Part shown: one piece after another, positions 11,470-22,000 of the stretch | Layout of the letters: the number at the start of each line of letters is the position of its first letter | How positions within the stretch are numbered: position 1 is the first letter of the stretch | Assembly (NCBI GenBank): GCA_040437565.1 | Contig: JBDOQK010000033.1 | Span: 310,001 to 374,000 of the forward strand | Origin: Albugo candida | Taxonomy: Eukaryota > Oomycota > Peronosporomycetes > Albuginales | Direction of reading: 5' to 3' | Length of the DNA stretch: 64,000 bases | The notes under the pieces: generated by a model | The model's database searches: none | What the model was told of the DNA's origin: nothing | Seen by the model: the letters and a program-made list of their open reading frames with translations, nothing else | Translations under genes and position numbers: made by a program

Positions 11470-12375
11470 ACTGTTCCGTCTCGGAACTGAATGATAACTT
11501 CGGTCCATTTGTCGGATGCTTTGTTGCAGAAACTGTGGTCCAAGCACATCACAAACTCGCAGAAGAATATGTTTGAGCCAGTCAAGAAGCTAGATTCCGA
11601 AACACGCGAAAAGCTTGGAAGAGACAACATCGGTCGTCCCACTACTTTGTAATGGTGCGCAAATATGGCTAAAACGCGATGATTTAGCGCACACAGAAGC
11701 AGATAAAATCAATAGTGCTACCGGTCAATCCGTTCTCGCAAAGAGACTTGGAAAGCATTGTATTTTTGATGAAACCGGTGAGGGACAACACGGAATCGCT
11801 ACTGCAATCGCTTGTGCTCTCTTGGGCTTGGATTGTACCGTTTATGTGGGATATCGTGACATTTTGGCTTTATAGCATGTAACCGTGAATGAATAGCGGC
11901 AATCACGAAACGTGTTTGATATAAGAATGCTCGGTGCCAAAGTCGTTCCTATTCGCTCAGGATCAAAGACACTCAAGGATGCAGTCAAGTAGGCTACCCG
12001 AGAATGGGTGGCTAATGTCCAGACAACACATTACATCACAGCACATTGTTTACTGAGATCATGTGTAGCTATTCGATGTAATCGGACGTCTCTGATGCTA
12101 TCATCGCGTGTGCTGTAGCAACGCCATTGGGATGGTTCGTTCATTTATTAGCGATTCTAGTGTTGAGATATATGGCGTGGAAGCAGGGGAGACGGGATAT
12201 ATACCGGAAGGCATTCACCCACACTTACACGCGGCACAATGGGAGGATTACACGGCACGAGACGTATATCATCCAGGATCTTACCCGTTAAGTTGTGTCC
12301 GCGCATGGTGTGTCTGCTGAACTCGATTATGCAGGTGTTGGCCCAGAGCGTGCTTTTTTTTTAAATATTTCGATT
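11470..12375 (+). pseudogene. trpB: Tryptophan synthase beta chain, decayed
   Basis: TrpB makes tryptophan from indole and serine with pyridoxal phosphate. The plus strand keeps the family order: NDNFGPFVGCFVAE and VVQAHHKLAEEYV near the N-terminus (about 11490-11570), [20 protein letters not shown] (from about 11650), [20 protein letters not shown] (about 11770), [20 protein letters not shown] (about 11927), TNVQTTHYI-like sequence (about 12015) and LDYAGVGPERA at the end (about 12320). The catalytic lysine in ADKIN is kept, but the histidine before it is Asp and the conserved ETGAGQHG loop has Glu for Ala. Several frameshifts and stops break it. No trpA is seen next to it. Confidence 0.9.
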
Positions 12376-12379
12376 AAGC

Positions 12380-13190
12380 CAATTATGTGAGTGTAAAGGA
12401 CAATATAGATTTGCCAGCTTATTTTTGAAAGGAAGCCGATAACCAGCCCGCAGTTTTCGCTAGCCAGCCCCCCACCCCTTCTGATACAGTACTCTAAGCT
12501 ATAATTACGAATCATGATTGGCTAAAAAGAGTACCCTTATTTGAATACATGTTTCAAGAAGCGGTTTTACAATATTAAGATTGGCTAGGGTTATATCTAC
12601 TTCTACTGCTGCAGGTGTTGTTGGTGCTGTTGGTGCTGCTTTTCATCTGCTGCACAATGACAGCAAGCTGGCCTTCGCAAGCAAGGCGAACTGCTGAATC
12701 CACTGAGAGTAGATCACTTGCAATAAATGAATTTTCTGATAAATGTAACTTTTGCCAGCACAATTAGCACACAATACAAATTATCTGTTCACACAGAGAT
12801 CCATTTTTTCAGAGCAGTATGGACGCTCTCCACCCAAAATGTTGGTACATGCCCCTAATGGCGCTTATGGTGTAGAATAGCAAAAAAAGCTCTTTGTAAA
12901 CCTCCCAGTTGTGTCAAGGTAGCTCATCGAAGCAGCGAAGGTGGCATGCATTGCTGAAAGCTGGGTCTGATGAGTTGAAGTGTGATTTTATTGTATTTTA
13001 TTCCGTTGCATCTATATAGACCAATCAGAGGCCCCGATTTCCATTAATTTATTAAGAGTGGGGCTGGATAACGATTCTCGTAATTTTATTTTACTTACTC
13101 TGTATACCTGTTTAAACCAATCAAAGGCCACCAATCTATTAATTTATGGAAGCTGGGGGCTGGTAAGTGGCTCCCTTTCCAAATGGAAGG
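12380..13190 (-). mobile_element. Mutator-like transposon remnant (M3)
   Basis: The minus strand at about 12680-12590 encodes the low-complexity tail STNSTNNTCSSRSRY, which matches the tail downstream of the zinc knuckle in the elements at 32575-34370. The right part (12980-13180) is two tandem terminal units, each holding a CCAAT-like motif (gaccaatcagaggcccc; aaccaatcaaaggccacc) and an end such as ggggctggataacgattctc, nearly the same as 34139-34330. The left end shows the mirror motif cagccccccacccc (about 12462). The transposase core is gone, so it is a non-autonomous or deleted copy. Confidence 0.6.
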
Positions 13191-13195
13191 TATAA

Positions 13196-13440
13196 GGGGT
13201 CCGCCCCTGCTCAGTCGGTTGAGCTTTTGCGGATCCCCTGCTGGAGGGCGTTGGTTCGATCCCCGGCAGTGTGGGCAGCGGTTTGGGCCCCCCAGACTAA
13301 AAAGCTTGAAAAATATCCGCCTCCTTAGGTTTGAAGCTAGACCTGAGTGATACTCACACGGTCAAGCACTCATGATCGGATAAGGAAGGTAGTTAAAGAA
13401 CCAGACAAACAGTGTAATGAAATCCGTGACAATTCAAATA
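13196..13440 (+). mobile_element. tRNA-derived SINE, copy A
   Basis: Short interspersed element with an internal RNA polymerase III promoter: box A TGCTCAGTCGG (13208-13218) and box B GGTTCGATCCC (13253-13263), 35 bases apart. The tRNA-like head is followed by a body ending in aaacagtgtaatgaaatcc. A second copy is at 31489-31729 on the other strand and is alignable along its whole length. The element lies between a Mutator-like remnant on the left and the 3' end of a LINE on the right. Target-site duplications could not be fixed for this copy. Confidence 0.85.
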
Positions 13441-13717
13441 GAAGGTATTATATCTGCGCTCAAAACAGCTCAGTTGAAGGTGTCTATATTACTAGAATTA
13501 GACTAACTGACTTCTCTAGTTGCCTAGGCTGAGATTTACATATCTAAAAATATCTCGTAAAAGTACCTGTGAGACTTCATAATATATCTTCCGTTGAAAA
13601 TACTGTACTGCAGTAGCCTCAGCCACCTTAATACAAGACTGTGTCCCGCTTGTAAATGCTGTAAAGCTGTAAAAATGGTTCAAAAGTACCGTGGTTTGTA
13701 AATTGGTGTGCGCCACA

Positions 13718-15760
13718 CTAGGCTGAACAATGCCATCCAACCAGGACTAGGATCTCAGTTGCACTTGCCTTTCCCACTCGCCTGTGCCGGACCCGCAGCA
13801 ATGATCTTCGACTTCTGAAAAATCCACCGAATGATCCTTGCGTTGCGACTTGTTCCAAAACTTTAGCAAGCCGAATGCGTTCCTCTTGGTCGTAACACTG
13901 TCTTCGAAAGTACCGAACGTGCGCACTAAACGTGGTGCAGATCACGGAAAGTGCTGGAACTGTCGAAATTGCTGATCGCTGATCGAACAAACGACGATTC
14001 CGATCAGTCCAGACGAAGTGCAGTGTCACCGCTTGCAATGCAAGCCATAAATCTAATATAATATGCTGATATTCTTTCCATGCCGGCCGTAATGTTGGCA
14101 CAATTGGACATGCAATATGCGTCAAACGTGGTCGAGAGGAGAAAAACTGATCCCAACTGGGGAGTAACTCCCTTCCTAAATGTGCCGTGTGATCGCACTC
14201 TGAAAGAGATGTTGATCGGATCCCACCGCGCCCCACGAAGGCTGCGTACACAATGTAATATCGGGATGAGTGTCCTTTAAAACCAGAAATGAGAGCGAAC
14301 TGGCAGCATCCGAAGAGCCAAACGGAACTATGAATCTTCGAAAATGGGTAGTACGCGTTTTCGAAGATGCCGTGAGGTAGACTTGAATGTTCGAACTCAT
14401 CTGTATCTAATGCGTCCGATCTCTCCCGTGATAACCAATGTGTCGACATCAGATGACTCTTGGTTGGTTCGGGAGGTTTTCAGACGATTCGTGAGAGTTG
14501 TGAGCGTGGAATAAATGGAAAATATTGTTTCCATTCCTTGCTTTTTACTCCCACATAAAATGATCTGCCACTTGTGGTTGGTGTAATCCAAGTGATGAGA
14601 CCAATCGTCGAGTGGATACGCTGTAGTATCTGAGTGATTTCGTTGTAAAGTCGACTCAGCAACTTTTCTTCAGCCATATCCGATGTATTTAGCTCTTCGT
14701 CGTTGCAGTAGTTGAGGACGAAATCTTCCTTCGTTGGCCATGTGTCGCTTTCCCGAAAAAAGTCTTCAGACTTCGAACGTCGAAAAGTGTAGTAAACGTT
14801 TTTTGAAATGTGCGATGTGGTTCGTCCACCATGCCAAGATTATACCAAACGTTCAGCGTACTCGGATGGCGAGTACCAGCTTCATGATGTAATTCTTGGT
14901 CGCAGTGGAACCACATCGGTTGCTTCATGTAATACTGACGGCGTTGTAAAACATTCGAATGTGAAATTGAAATGCTCCAATCCATCTGATGCCACATTTT
15001 AAATTCCTTTTTCCACCATGACGATATGCTCTCCCATTGAACCATTTTCCCATGTCGATGTGGTGCGATGGTGAATATATCCATCGGCTTGTGTGGTGCA
15101 AAGGGAGGTTGGATAAGTTGTAATGATTCCGTCGAAGCAGTTGTCCAATTCGCAGGAATAATTGTTGACGCATCGGATGCGAACTGCTGAAGGCATTGAA
15201 TACGTTGTAGCTCTAGTCGTCGCAACAAAAAAGGACCTGTAGTCCACCATCTTGTCGGCGAAGATATAAAAGTTCTTTTTGCTGAGTAGGTGAACATGTT
15301 TTGAATCTTTTTTGCGTTTCCGACCAAGCACAAATCGATTTAACATCGATTGCCACTGTCGAAAAGGCAGTGCTGAGATATCAACGTGCATCGTGTAATG
15401 CCACAGACGTGATAAAATCATCGTTTGCGCAATCAGTAGTCGACCACGGACAGTTCGTGCTCGTCGAAACCATACACCAAACCCATCGTAAAAACGCTTG
15501 TCGAGAGTTGAAATAACCATCGAATGAGTCGGTGTCTGGCCGAACGGAATACCCAAATACTTNNNNNNNNNNNNNNNNNNNNNNNNNNNNNNNNNNNNNN
15601 NNNNNNNNNNNNNNNNNNNNNNNNNNNNNNNNNNNNNNNNNNNNNNNNNNNNNNNNNNNNNNTGTGATATTTGGCCAAATAATCATTTGTGTAAAAAATG
15701 GGGGCAGTATACATAACACCTTTAGTCGCTCTTGACAAACCGAGAACCATTTCCGGCATC
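13718..15760 (-). pseudogene. LINE copy A, ORF2 C-terminal half
   Basis: The minus strand has KYLGIPFGQTPTHSMV (about 15560-15515) and VRGRLLIAQTMILSRLWHY (about 15460-15400), the segment that follows the reverse transcriptase in L1/Tx1-like LINEs. It continues through 15333-14689 and 14449-13718, where LHFVWTDRNRRLFDQRS (about 14020-13970) is the typical C-terminal helix-rich block of such ORF2 proteins. The pieces lie in different frames, so the protein is broken. The function would have been target-primed reverse transcription. Confidence 0.75.
15563..15662. other. Assembly gap (100 N) inside LINE copy A
   Basis: Fixed-size run of N. The flanks are not duplicated. It falls in ORF2 of the LINE, where the reverse-transcriptase core should be, so the true size is probably larger than 100 bases. 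Confidence 0.95.
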
Positions 15761-16029
15761 GCCCTTCACCATAAGGCGATTTTCTTGAAAATCACATTAC
15801 GTTTCAACGGAACTTTCCCACCAAGATTTCGACACCATCGTATAGGGAACGTGACATCTTCATTCAAATTTTGAGCAGTGAAACTTGAGTGACCAGCAGT
15901 AAATGCGCAACATCGTCCAATGCTTTGTCATTGGACTCCATAAGGCAAGTACCACACACTTATAGCGATCGGATAATCAGGTGCTGATCGAATATTGACC
16001 GGATTCGTGCTGAACTGAATCAGCCTTCG

Positions 16030-17574
16030 CTTGGACCAACTTGTCCGGTCTAACCGCGTGGATGGCATTTTTGAAATCGAATTCCAAGTGATTGCTCGCT
16101 CCGATTTTCAACCTTCGTGTGGCATTCTCGAAAAGAATGAGCTGTCGATTTCAGATTGGCTACTTTTTCTGGAATACGTGTTGTCACGGAAGAAATCTGA
16201 ATCCGTGTGCCATGTTCCGGATTGCCAATTGCTTCGACTTCCTTTCTCTCCACCTCCATTTCCGAGAGAACAGACAAATAGTTCTTGGTCACCAAACCGG
16301 GTAGAGCACTAGGTCGTGCTTTTTACACCATGTGTTGAAATGGCTCCAGATGTGTGACGTTTACCGCGTGAACGAACCACCTGCATGGTGATATACGCAT
16401 CCCTTCCACCGGTTCTGATTAGACGAGTGGAGCTGGTTTTCTTCAGGTACGAGAAGAGGAAGGGTTGGTTGCGTCAGTTCCGGGCTGTCTGGTGGTGTGA
16501 TATCTGGAAGAGAGTTGAACTCCAACGATATTTGGTAGGAAAGTTTTCGTTCGACATTCATTGTTGCCTTCTATTGATCGAGAATCGGCACATCCCTGGG
16601 TCTGGCGACCACAGATGCCGCATTTGGTATTTCTTGCTGATTTTTGAACTTTTGTTCCGTCAGTGGCAATGGCTTCTAGATTCAAACAATATGGACCACG
16701 CTGACCGTACCATGCACGTTCTGTTGAAATCGGAGCATTCTTACTCCTTACAGAAAATAATGATTTGCCGAACGCGATTTGCTCGCATGCTTTCCCTACA
16801 CGCACCAAGGTTCCAGGCATGCGTAGGACGCAGAGTAAACTCTCAATGTCGTATTAAGGACTCCTTTGGAGGAATTTGCTTCTTGAAAGGTATCGAAAAG
16901 GATTACGCGATTTCTTTACTGAAGGGATTTCAAAATACTCTTCCAATCAACTTTCAGACCGACTCCAAACACGTTTATTTAATACCGGCGTTCTAAAGTT
17001 TCGTGCTCTTAAAGTACTTTCACCTCGAACGGTGACCGTCTGCCACTCCAGTTGTTCAAACGCGTCTCTAGACGTGAACATCATACGAACAATTTTTCCT
17101 GGGAGTTTCGACGCCTATCAAATCTGACGACTATCCAGGAGAGACTCAAACACCGGGTTGCCGTGATCCCGGAGGAGTGATGTCAGTAATTTCCATTTAG
17201 AACGCGATTCGAAGCCTGGCCCCCCCAAAAAAAAACTCATTGGAAAACTGCTTTTGTAATCTTCAAAGGACTTGCGGCCTCGATTTTGGCGACCACGAAT
17301 TATCAATCCGGATAATCTTCCGCATAAGTTTAGATCTTGCAGCAAAATTTGAAGATTTTGTCTTTGGGAGCTCCACGCGGTATTGCGCTTTCGCTCTATC
17401 ACTGTTTTTGCGCGTGGATTCATGCGACTTGAGGGGTTCTGCCAAAGTGGGACGTTTGGTTTCGTCCATGCTTGCAGTTGCCTTGGCACCACTCCGTGAC
17501 GAGGCATTGACAGTACCACCGGCATGAACCTGTGCAGCTACACTGGTGGTGGGGTACTCTCCACGTCTTCGCAC
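16030..17574 (-). pseudogene. LINE copy A, probable ORF1 region
   Basis: Minus-strand segment between the LINE leader and ORF2. It starts with MRRRGEYPTTSVAAQVHAGG (17574), which resembles the start GKYPHPSVTVQGNTGTTG-like sequence of copy B at about 35100. A basic, proline-rich stretch follows (MDETKRPTLAEPLKSHES; RKIIRIDNSWSPKSRP). ORF1 proteins of LINEs bind the element RNA, and the composition fits, but no zinc knuckle or RRM fold is clear. Several frames are used. Confidence 0.45.
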
Positions 17575-17771
17575 AGGGGTGATGACTCATCAACAATTAT
17601 GCAGTCACCCGAGGCAAGGTGGCTTACGATGGTTGTCACGTCACTAGAAGTGGACGCTGGAACCCGTGGCTGTATCTATATGTCGACTTGAACAAGTGTG
17701 TTCGAGCTATTTCAGTAAATCGGCGGGCTACGTACTAGTCGACGAATTGAATAGTCTCAAACACTACACTG

Positions 17772-18470
17772 TTACTTCCCCTGGGTCGAAATCAGCAATA
17801 ACATCAGGTCGAACGTGATATAGATACTGTTTCCACTGTCCGTAAATGCCACATATCTTAATTCGTCGCTGCTGAAAGTACGAAGGTTTTGGCGATTCTG
17901 TATTCTTCGGACATTGGTTATGCTTGTATCCCACTTCATTGCATTCGTGTCAGCGAATGGTATATCCAATCTCTCGATCGATTGTTGCGTTCTTCACGAC
18001 AAGTCTTTGTCACTAGAGTGTTACGGTTGTTGCGCCAAACTCTTGTATTTTGATTTATGGTTCATCGCTCGCCCCCCACGCATTCCCTCTACCGCTCCGT
18101 TTTTCTGGCGGCCACGCATACCATCATCACGCCCTTGTGGATTTTATTATGATGCGATAGCTTTAAGCGCTTTTTTTGTTTTCCTCATTTCTGCTTCGTG
18201 TCGAACTCACGCTGTCGCATTTTCTTTATCCTCGTACAGGTTCATTTGCTCAAGCTTTGCTATGATTTTGATATTTGTATACTACTCTCTTGGTAGGCTT
18301 TCAAGCAAAACTATCACCTTCTCGTCCTCCAACACGCTGTGGCAAGTTGAGTATATAAATCGTCAAACATGAAGAGATGTTAAAAAAAATGCACCACCAG
18401 GAGTCATCAAAAACTCGTGCAACTTTTTTAAGAAGCTAGACACGGTTATAGATATTACGCTTCACTTAAA
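17772..18470 (-). other. Possible retroelement Gag scrap; otherwise empty
   Basis: On the minus strand at about 17960-17910 a sequence CNEVGYKHNQC looks like part of a degenerate Gag zinc knuckle, with a basic region upstream. This is weak evidence for an old LTR-element scrap. The plus-strand 152-codon ORF at 17914-18372 is rich in S, F and C and reads as the shadow of that basic region. Nothing else is supported here. Confidence 0.25.
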
Positions 18471-18990
18471 ACTTGAATAAAACCGTCCGACCCTGGGCAT
18501 TAAGTATAGGAATTGCCTCGAGTCTCAGTGCTTTACCTCTTGCCCAACAAACTTTTTGATTCTACTCTACCAGCAATTTCTGCCCCGATTGTATGTAATC
18601 CTTGTGAATAAAGCTGCTCTCTTACGGTGTGGCTCGCCGATAGTACTCTTTTCCGCAGTAACAGGCTCTCGTTATCTGCTACTCTTGGGAAGACTTATCG
18701 TTCACTTAGAAATTTAAAACTGCCTTAATATAGTTCCCTAGTTCGCTACCCTGTGCTACCTCTAAGCCTATCATTCTAGGTACCTCTATAATGTCCCTAA
18801 TGACGTCATCTTGTGACGTCAGACCATGACATCAGCCTGTGACGTCATGGCCTGTATAGCATACAGTCAGCTCAATCTTGTTGCCTGACTCGGCGGCATG
18901 ACATCTCCCCGGACTTGACTTCACGTTGGCGGTCTCGAAAGTCTGTACTAGTCGCTGCCAATGCCAAACGTGGTGGATAGCCTTCTCGCG
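18470..18990 (-). promoter_or_regulatory. LTR-like regulatory segment with four CRE-like sites
   Basis: Lies just past the 3' end of the Gypsy fossil and could be its 3' LTR. Four octamers, TGACGTCA at 18801, 18814 and 18840 and TGACATCA at 18827, are spaced exactly 13 bases apart. TGACGTCA is the palindromic site of CREB/ATF-type bZIP factors, so this could have been an enhancer. A second LTR copy was not found to the right of the element, so the LTR assignment is an inference. Confidence 0.45.
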
Positions 18991-19008
18991 TTCCCAAGCA
19001 CTATCACA

Positions 19009-22000
19009 CTACGGGAGGCCGTGCCATTTAACTAGCCATTCCAATTGGCGGCTGCGCTGACGACGACGAAGCAACTTTTCCACAATATTTAGTTCCTTCC
19101 CGGTATCTGGCTCTAGGATGATTGGTGATGCTTTCGGATTCGGTCGTCCAGCGAACTCGGACGCATTCGACGTATATGGATAGAGTAGATCGACGTTGAA
19201 CGATGAGTGCAGTCTCTTCATATTTCGCGGGAGCTTCAATTTAGCTACATTCGGGTTGATCATCGAGATTATCTCAAACGGTCCAACCTTCTTTGCTGTG
19301 AGCTTGGCTTTCTTTAACTCAATGTGAGCGTTAAATGTTTGGAGTGGAAAATTCTTGGTATCCAGCAGAACTAAGTCCCCGACACTAAAGGCGAGGCTTG
19401 TTCTTTTCGAGTCATAGTACTTCTTCTGTCTCTCCTGGGTTGGTTCTAGATTTTCGAGTGCCTTACGCACTAGGTCTTGGAGATCCTTGGCGAACTTTGA
19501 GGCGAACTCTGAGATGGATTGTGGATTCATATCATCATAGTCTTTGTATTCGTGAGAAATCATATTGGATACTTTTCTTCCGGTATCAATCTCAAACGGG
19601 GTGAACTTAGCAGACGAGTTTAATGAAGTGACGTGGGCATATTCTACCGTGCCAAGTAACTTGGCCCAATTTTCTCCAATGTATGAGTCTAAGCAGCGTG
19701 AAGCGTCTTCTAACACCAAGTTTTGGCGTTCTGTTTGTCCATCCGCTTGCGCTCTATGAGCGGTCGTCATGCTTAGCTTGACACCCATCATTGGTCATTA
19801 AAGATTTCCAAAACTTTGCGGTGAATTTTGGATCCCGATCGCTGATGATAACCTACGGCAGTCCATGATGTCGGACTACGGCATCAAAAAATACCTTGGC
19901 GGTGTCTTTAGAATCTGCAGTCGTATACGTTGGCGCATAGATTGGTCTCTTCGACAACTTGTCTATTACGACGCAAATAGCATCGTACCCTTCCGACACG
20001 GGTAGTCCAGTAATGAAGTCCATTGACACTACTTCCCAGCAATCTTCCGAAATGGGTATAGGTATCATGAATCCTTTTTTTCGCTGGTTGTTTGACTTCC
20101 AACAGGCGCATGTTTCACATGTATCGACGTACTTGTGCACCGTCTCCAGTATCTTCGGCCAGTAGTACCATTGCTTCAACTTCATGTAAGTTCTGCATAC
20201 TCCTTGATGTGCTGCTGTGGCTGCATCATGGAACTCGTATAGAATCTTCGTCTTTATTTCCGGCATGTCTGGAATGCATATTTGCTGCATTGCATCATCT
20301 TACTTCAAATATATGAGTCCTTTGTCGATTATGAAGTTGTTTTTCGGCTACTTTGTTTTCCAGATATGTTTGAAAAACTCATCTTTGCGATAGCCTTCTG
20401 AATCGCTTTACGCACTTTATCATTGATATGGTTGTGGATTTGCTCTTGCGCGACTCCTATCGGACGACTTTCCCCCCCCCCTCCAGTTCCACATCGTTGA
20501 TTAAGAGTTGAGAGACATCCAGCGGAATGTACTGAATGAACGCAGCGTGATTCATGTGCGTATCTAAAAGATTGAAGTGTTGATTACAGTCCTCCGCACA
20601 CTCATGTACGATGTGCGACATATCGGGAACATGGTTCGCAGGCAAGTCTGATTCGTTGGAATGCTCTCCCGACACGGGAGGACGAGACAATGCGTCAGCC
20701 ACCACATTGGACCGTCCTTTGACATGATGTAAGACTAAGTCAAACTGGGAAAAGAACGTTAACATACGCGCCAACTTTGAAAACACTTCGGGACGGTGGA
20801 GCATCCACCTGCAAGCGGAATTGTCTGTATAGACTGAAAAGTGTCTTCCGTGGAGATAAGGACGCCATTTTTCAAGCGCAGTCATGATAGCTAACAGCTC
20901 TTTCTCGTGAGCTGGCCATTTTAGTTCATATGGGCCTCGATGTTTCAAAGAAAACGCAATGGCGTGGTCGTTTCTGTTGATACGTTGCGAAAGAACACCA
21001 GCCATGCAAAACCACAAACATCCGTTGTTACGATGAAAGGGTGAGTAAAGTCGGGCAATTTCAGCGGTGACTGCTGAAGTGCGAACTTCAATGCGTTAAA
21101 CGCCTTTTGCTGATCTTCCCCCCAGTTTCATTGAGTATCTTGTTTGGCTAACTCTCAGAGAGGACACGTTAGTCGTGCAAAATTGCAGATAAAACGTCGG
21201 TAATAGCCAGCTAGTCCCATAAAACTTAGCAACTCTTTGCGACAGGACGGTGTTTGGAACGTTGCGATAGAATCTCTTTTCTTAGGGTCGACGCGTAGAC
21301 CAGCTTCGGAAAGCATATGCCCTAAGAATGCGATTCCTTTGCGACCAAATACACATTTGAAGAGTCAAGCATAAAGCTTCTCCTTGCGCAACACTTCGCA
21401 TACTGCACGAACGTGGCCGACGTGGTCCTCCATTGTACGGGAGAAGATGCACATATCGTCCAGATACACGACAACGAAGGTGCCTAGCTTGTCGAACAAC
21501 GTTCGCATAAGATGTGACCAAACCCCAGGAATTCGTAATAACCCCATTGGTGCTACGCACCATTGACACGTTTCCTTGTGGGTTATGAAAGCCGTATAGG
21601 GTCGACTTGATGGCAAAACTACCATTTATGGTACCCTTGAGCAAGATCGAGAAGCGTAAAATAATTGCATCCAACCATGCGGTCGAATAGTTCTTCGATT
21701 AACGGCAAAGGAATTTTTGCCACGACTAACATGCTATTTACATAACCGTAGTCAATTACTCAGTGAATGGGAATCTTTGAATTTCCGCTTCAGAGCCATT
21801 CGGCGCGTTTTGGGAACTTTCCGGTTGTGGGATCTGTCTTTGGGATTCCAAAAATATTGGAGACCCATGGCGAGTTGGATACTTCTAATTATCCTTTTAG
21901 TATATTATCTTCAACGAATTGCTGCAGTGCGTCTTGCTCAACCTTCGAAAGACGGAAGGGATCACGGGCGCTCGGCATCGCATCAGGCTTTATTTGCAGT

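Larger units (their letters stand above)
13475..17770 (-). mobile_element. LINE retrotransposon copy A (near full length)
   Basis: Minus-strand non-LTR element of about 4.3 kb. The 5' leader (17770-17580) is homologous to 35350-35000. An ORF1-like region follows (17574-16030), then the second half of ORF2 (15760-13718), then a 3' untranslated tail (13717-13475) homologous to 54761-55015. The shared last 55 bases (cctaggcaactagagaagtc and following) define the 3' end. A 100-N gap lies at 15563-15662. The reverse-transcriptase palm and endonuclease are not recognised in this copy, so sequence is deleted or hidden in the gap. Confidence 0.75.

Noticed and set aside
13196-13270. A genuine tRNA gene
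   Set aside because: Box A and box B are present, but the fold is degenerate, the sequence continues into a repeated body, and a second copy with the same body exists at 31489-31729. It is a SINE.
16385-16996. A 203-codon plus-strand ORF
   Set aside because: It lies opposite the LINE ORF1 region, has no domain, and its composition (rich in F, L, W, C) fits a shadow of the minus-strand element.
17914-18372. A 152-codon plus-strand ORF rich in Ser, Phe and Cys
   Set aside because: It opposes a basic Gag-like stretch on the minus strand and reads as its shadow.
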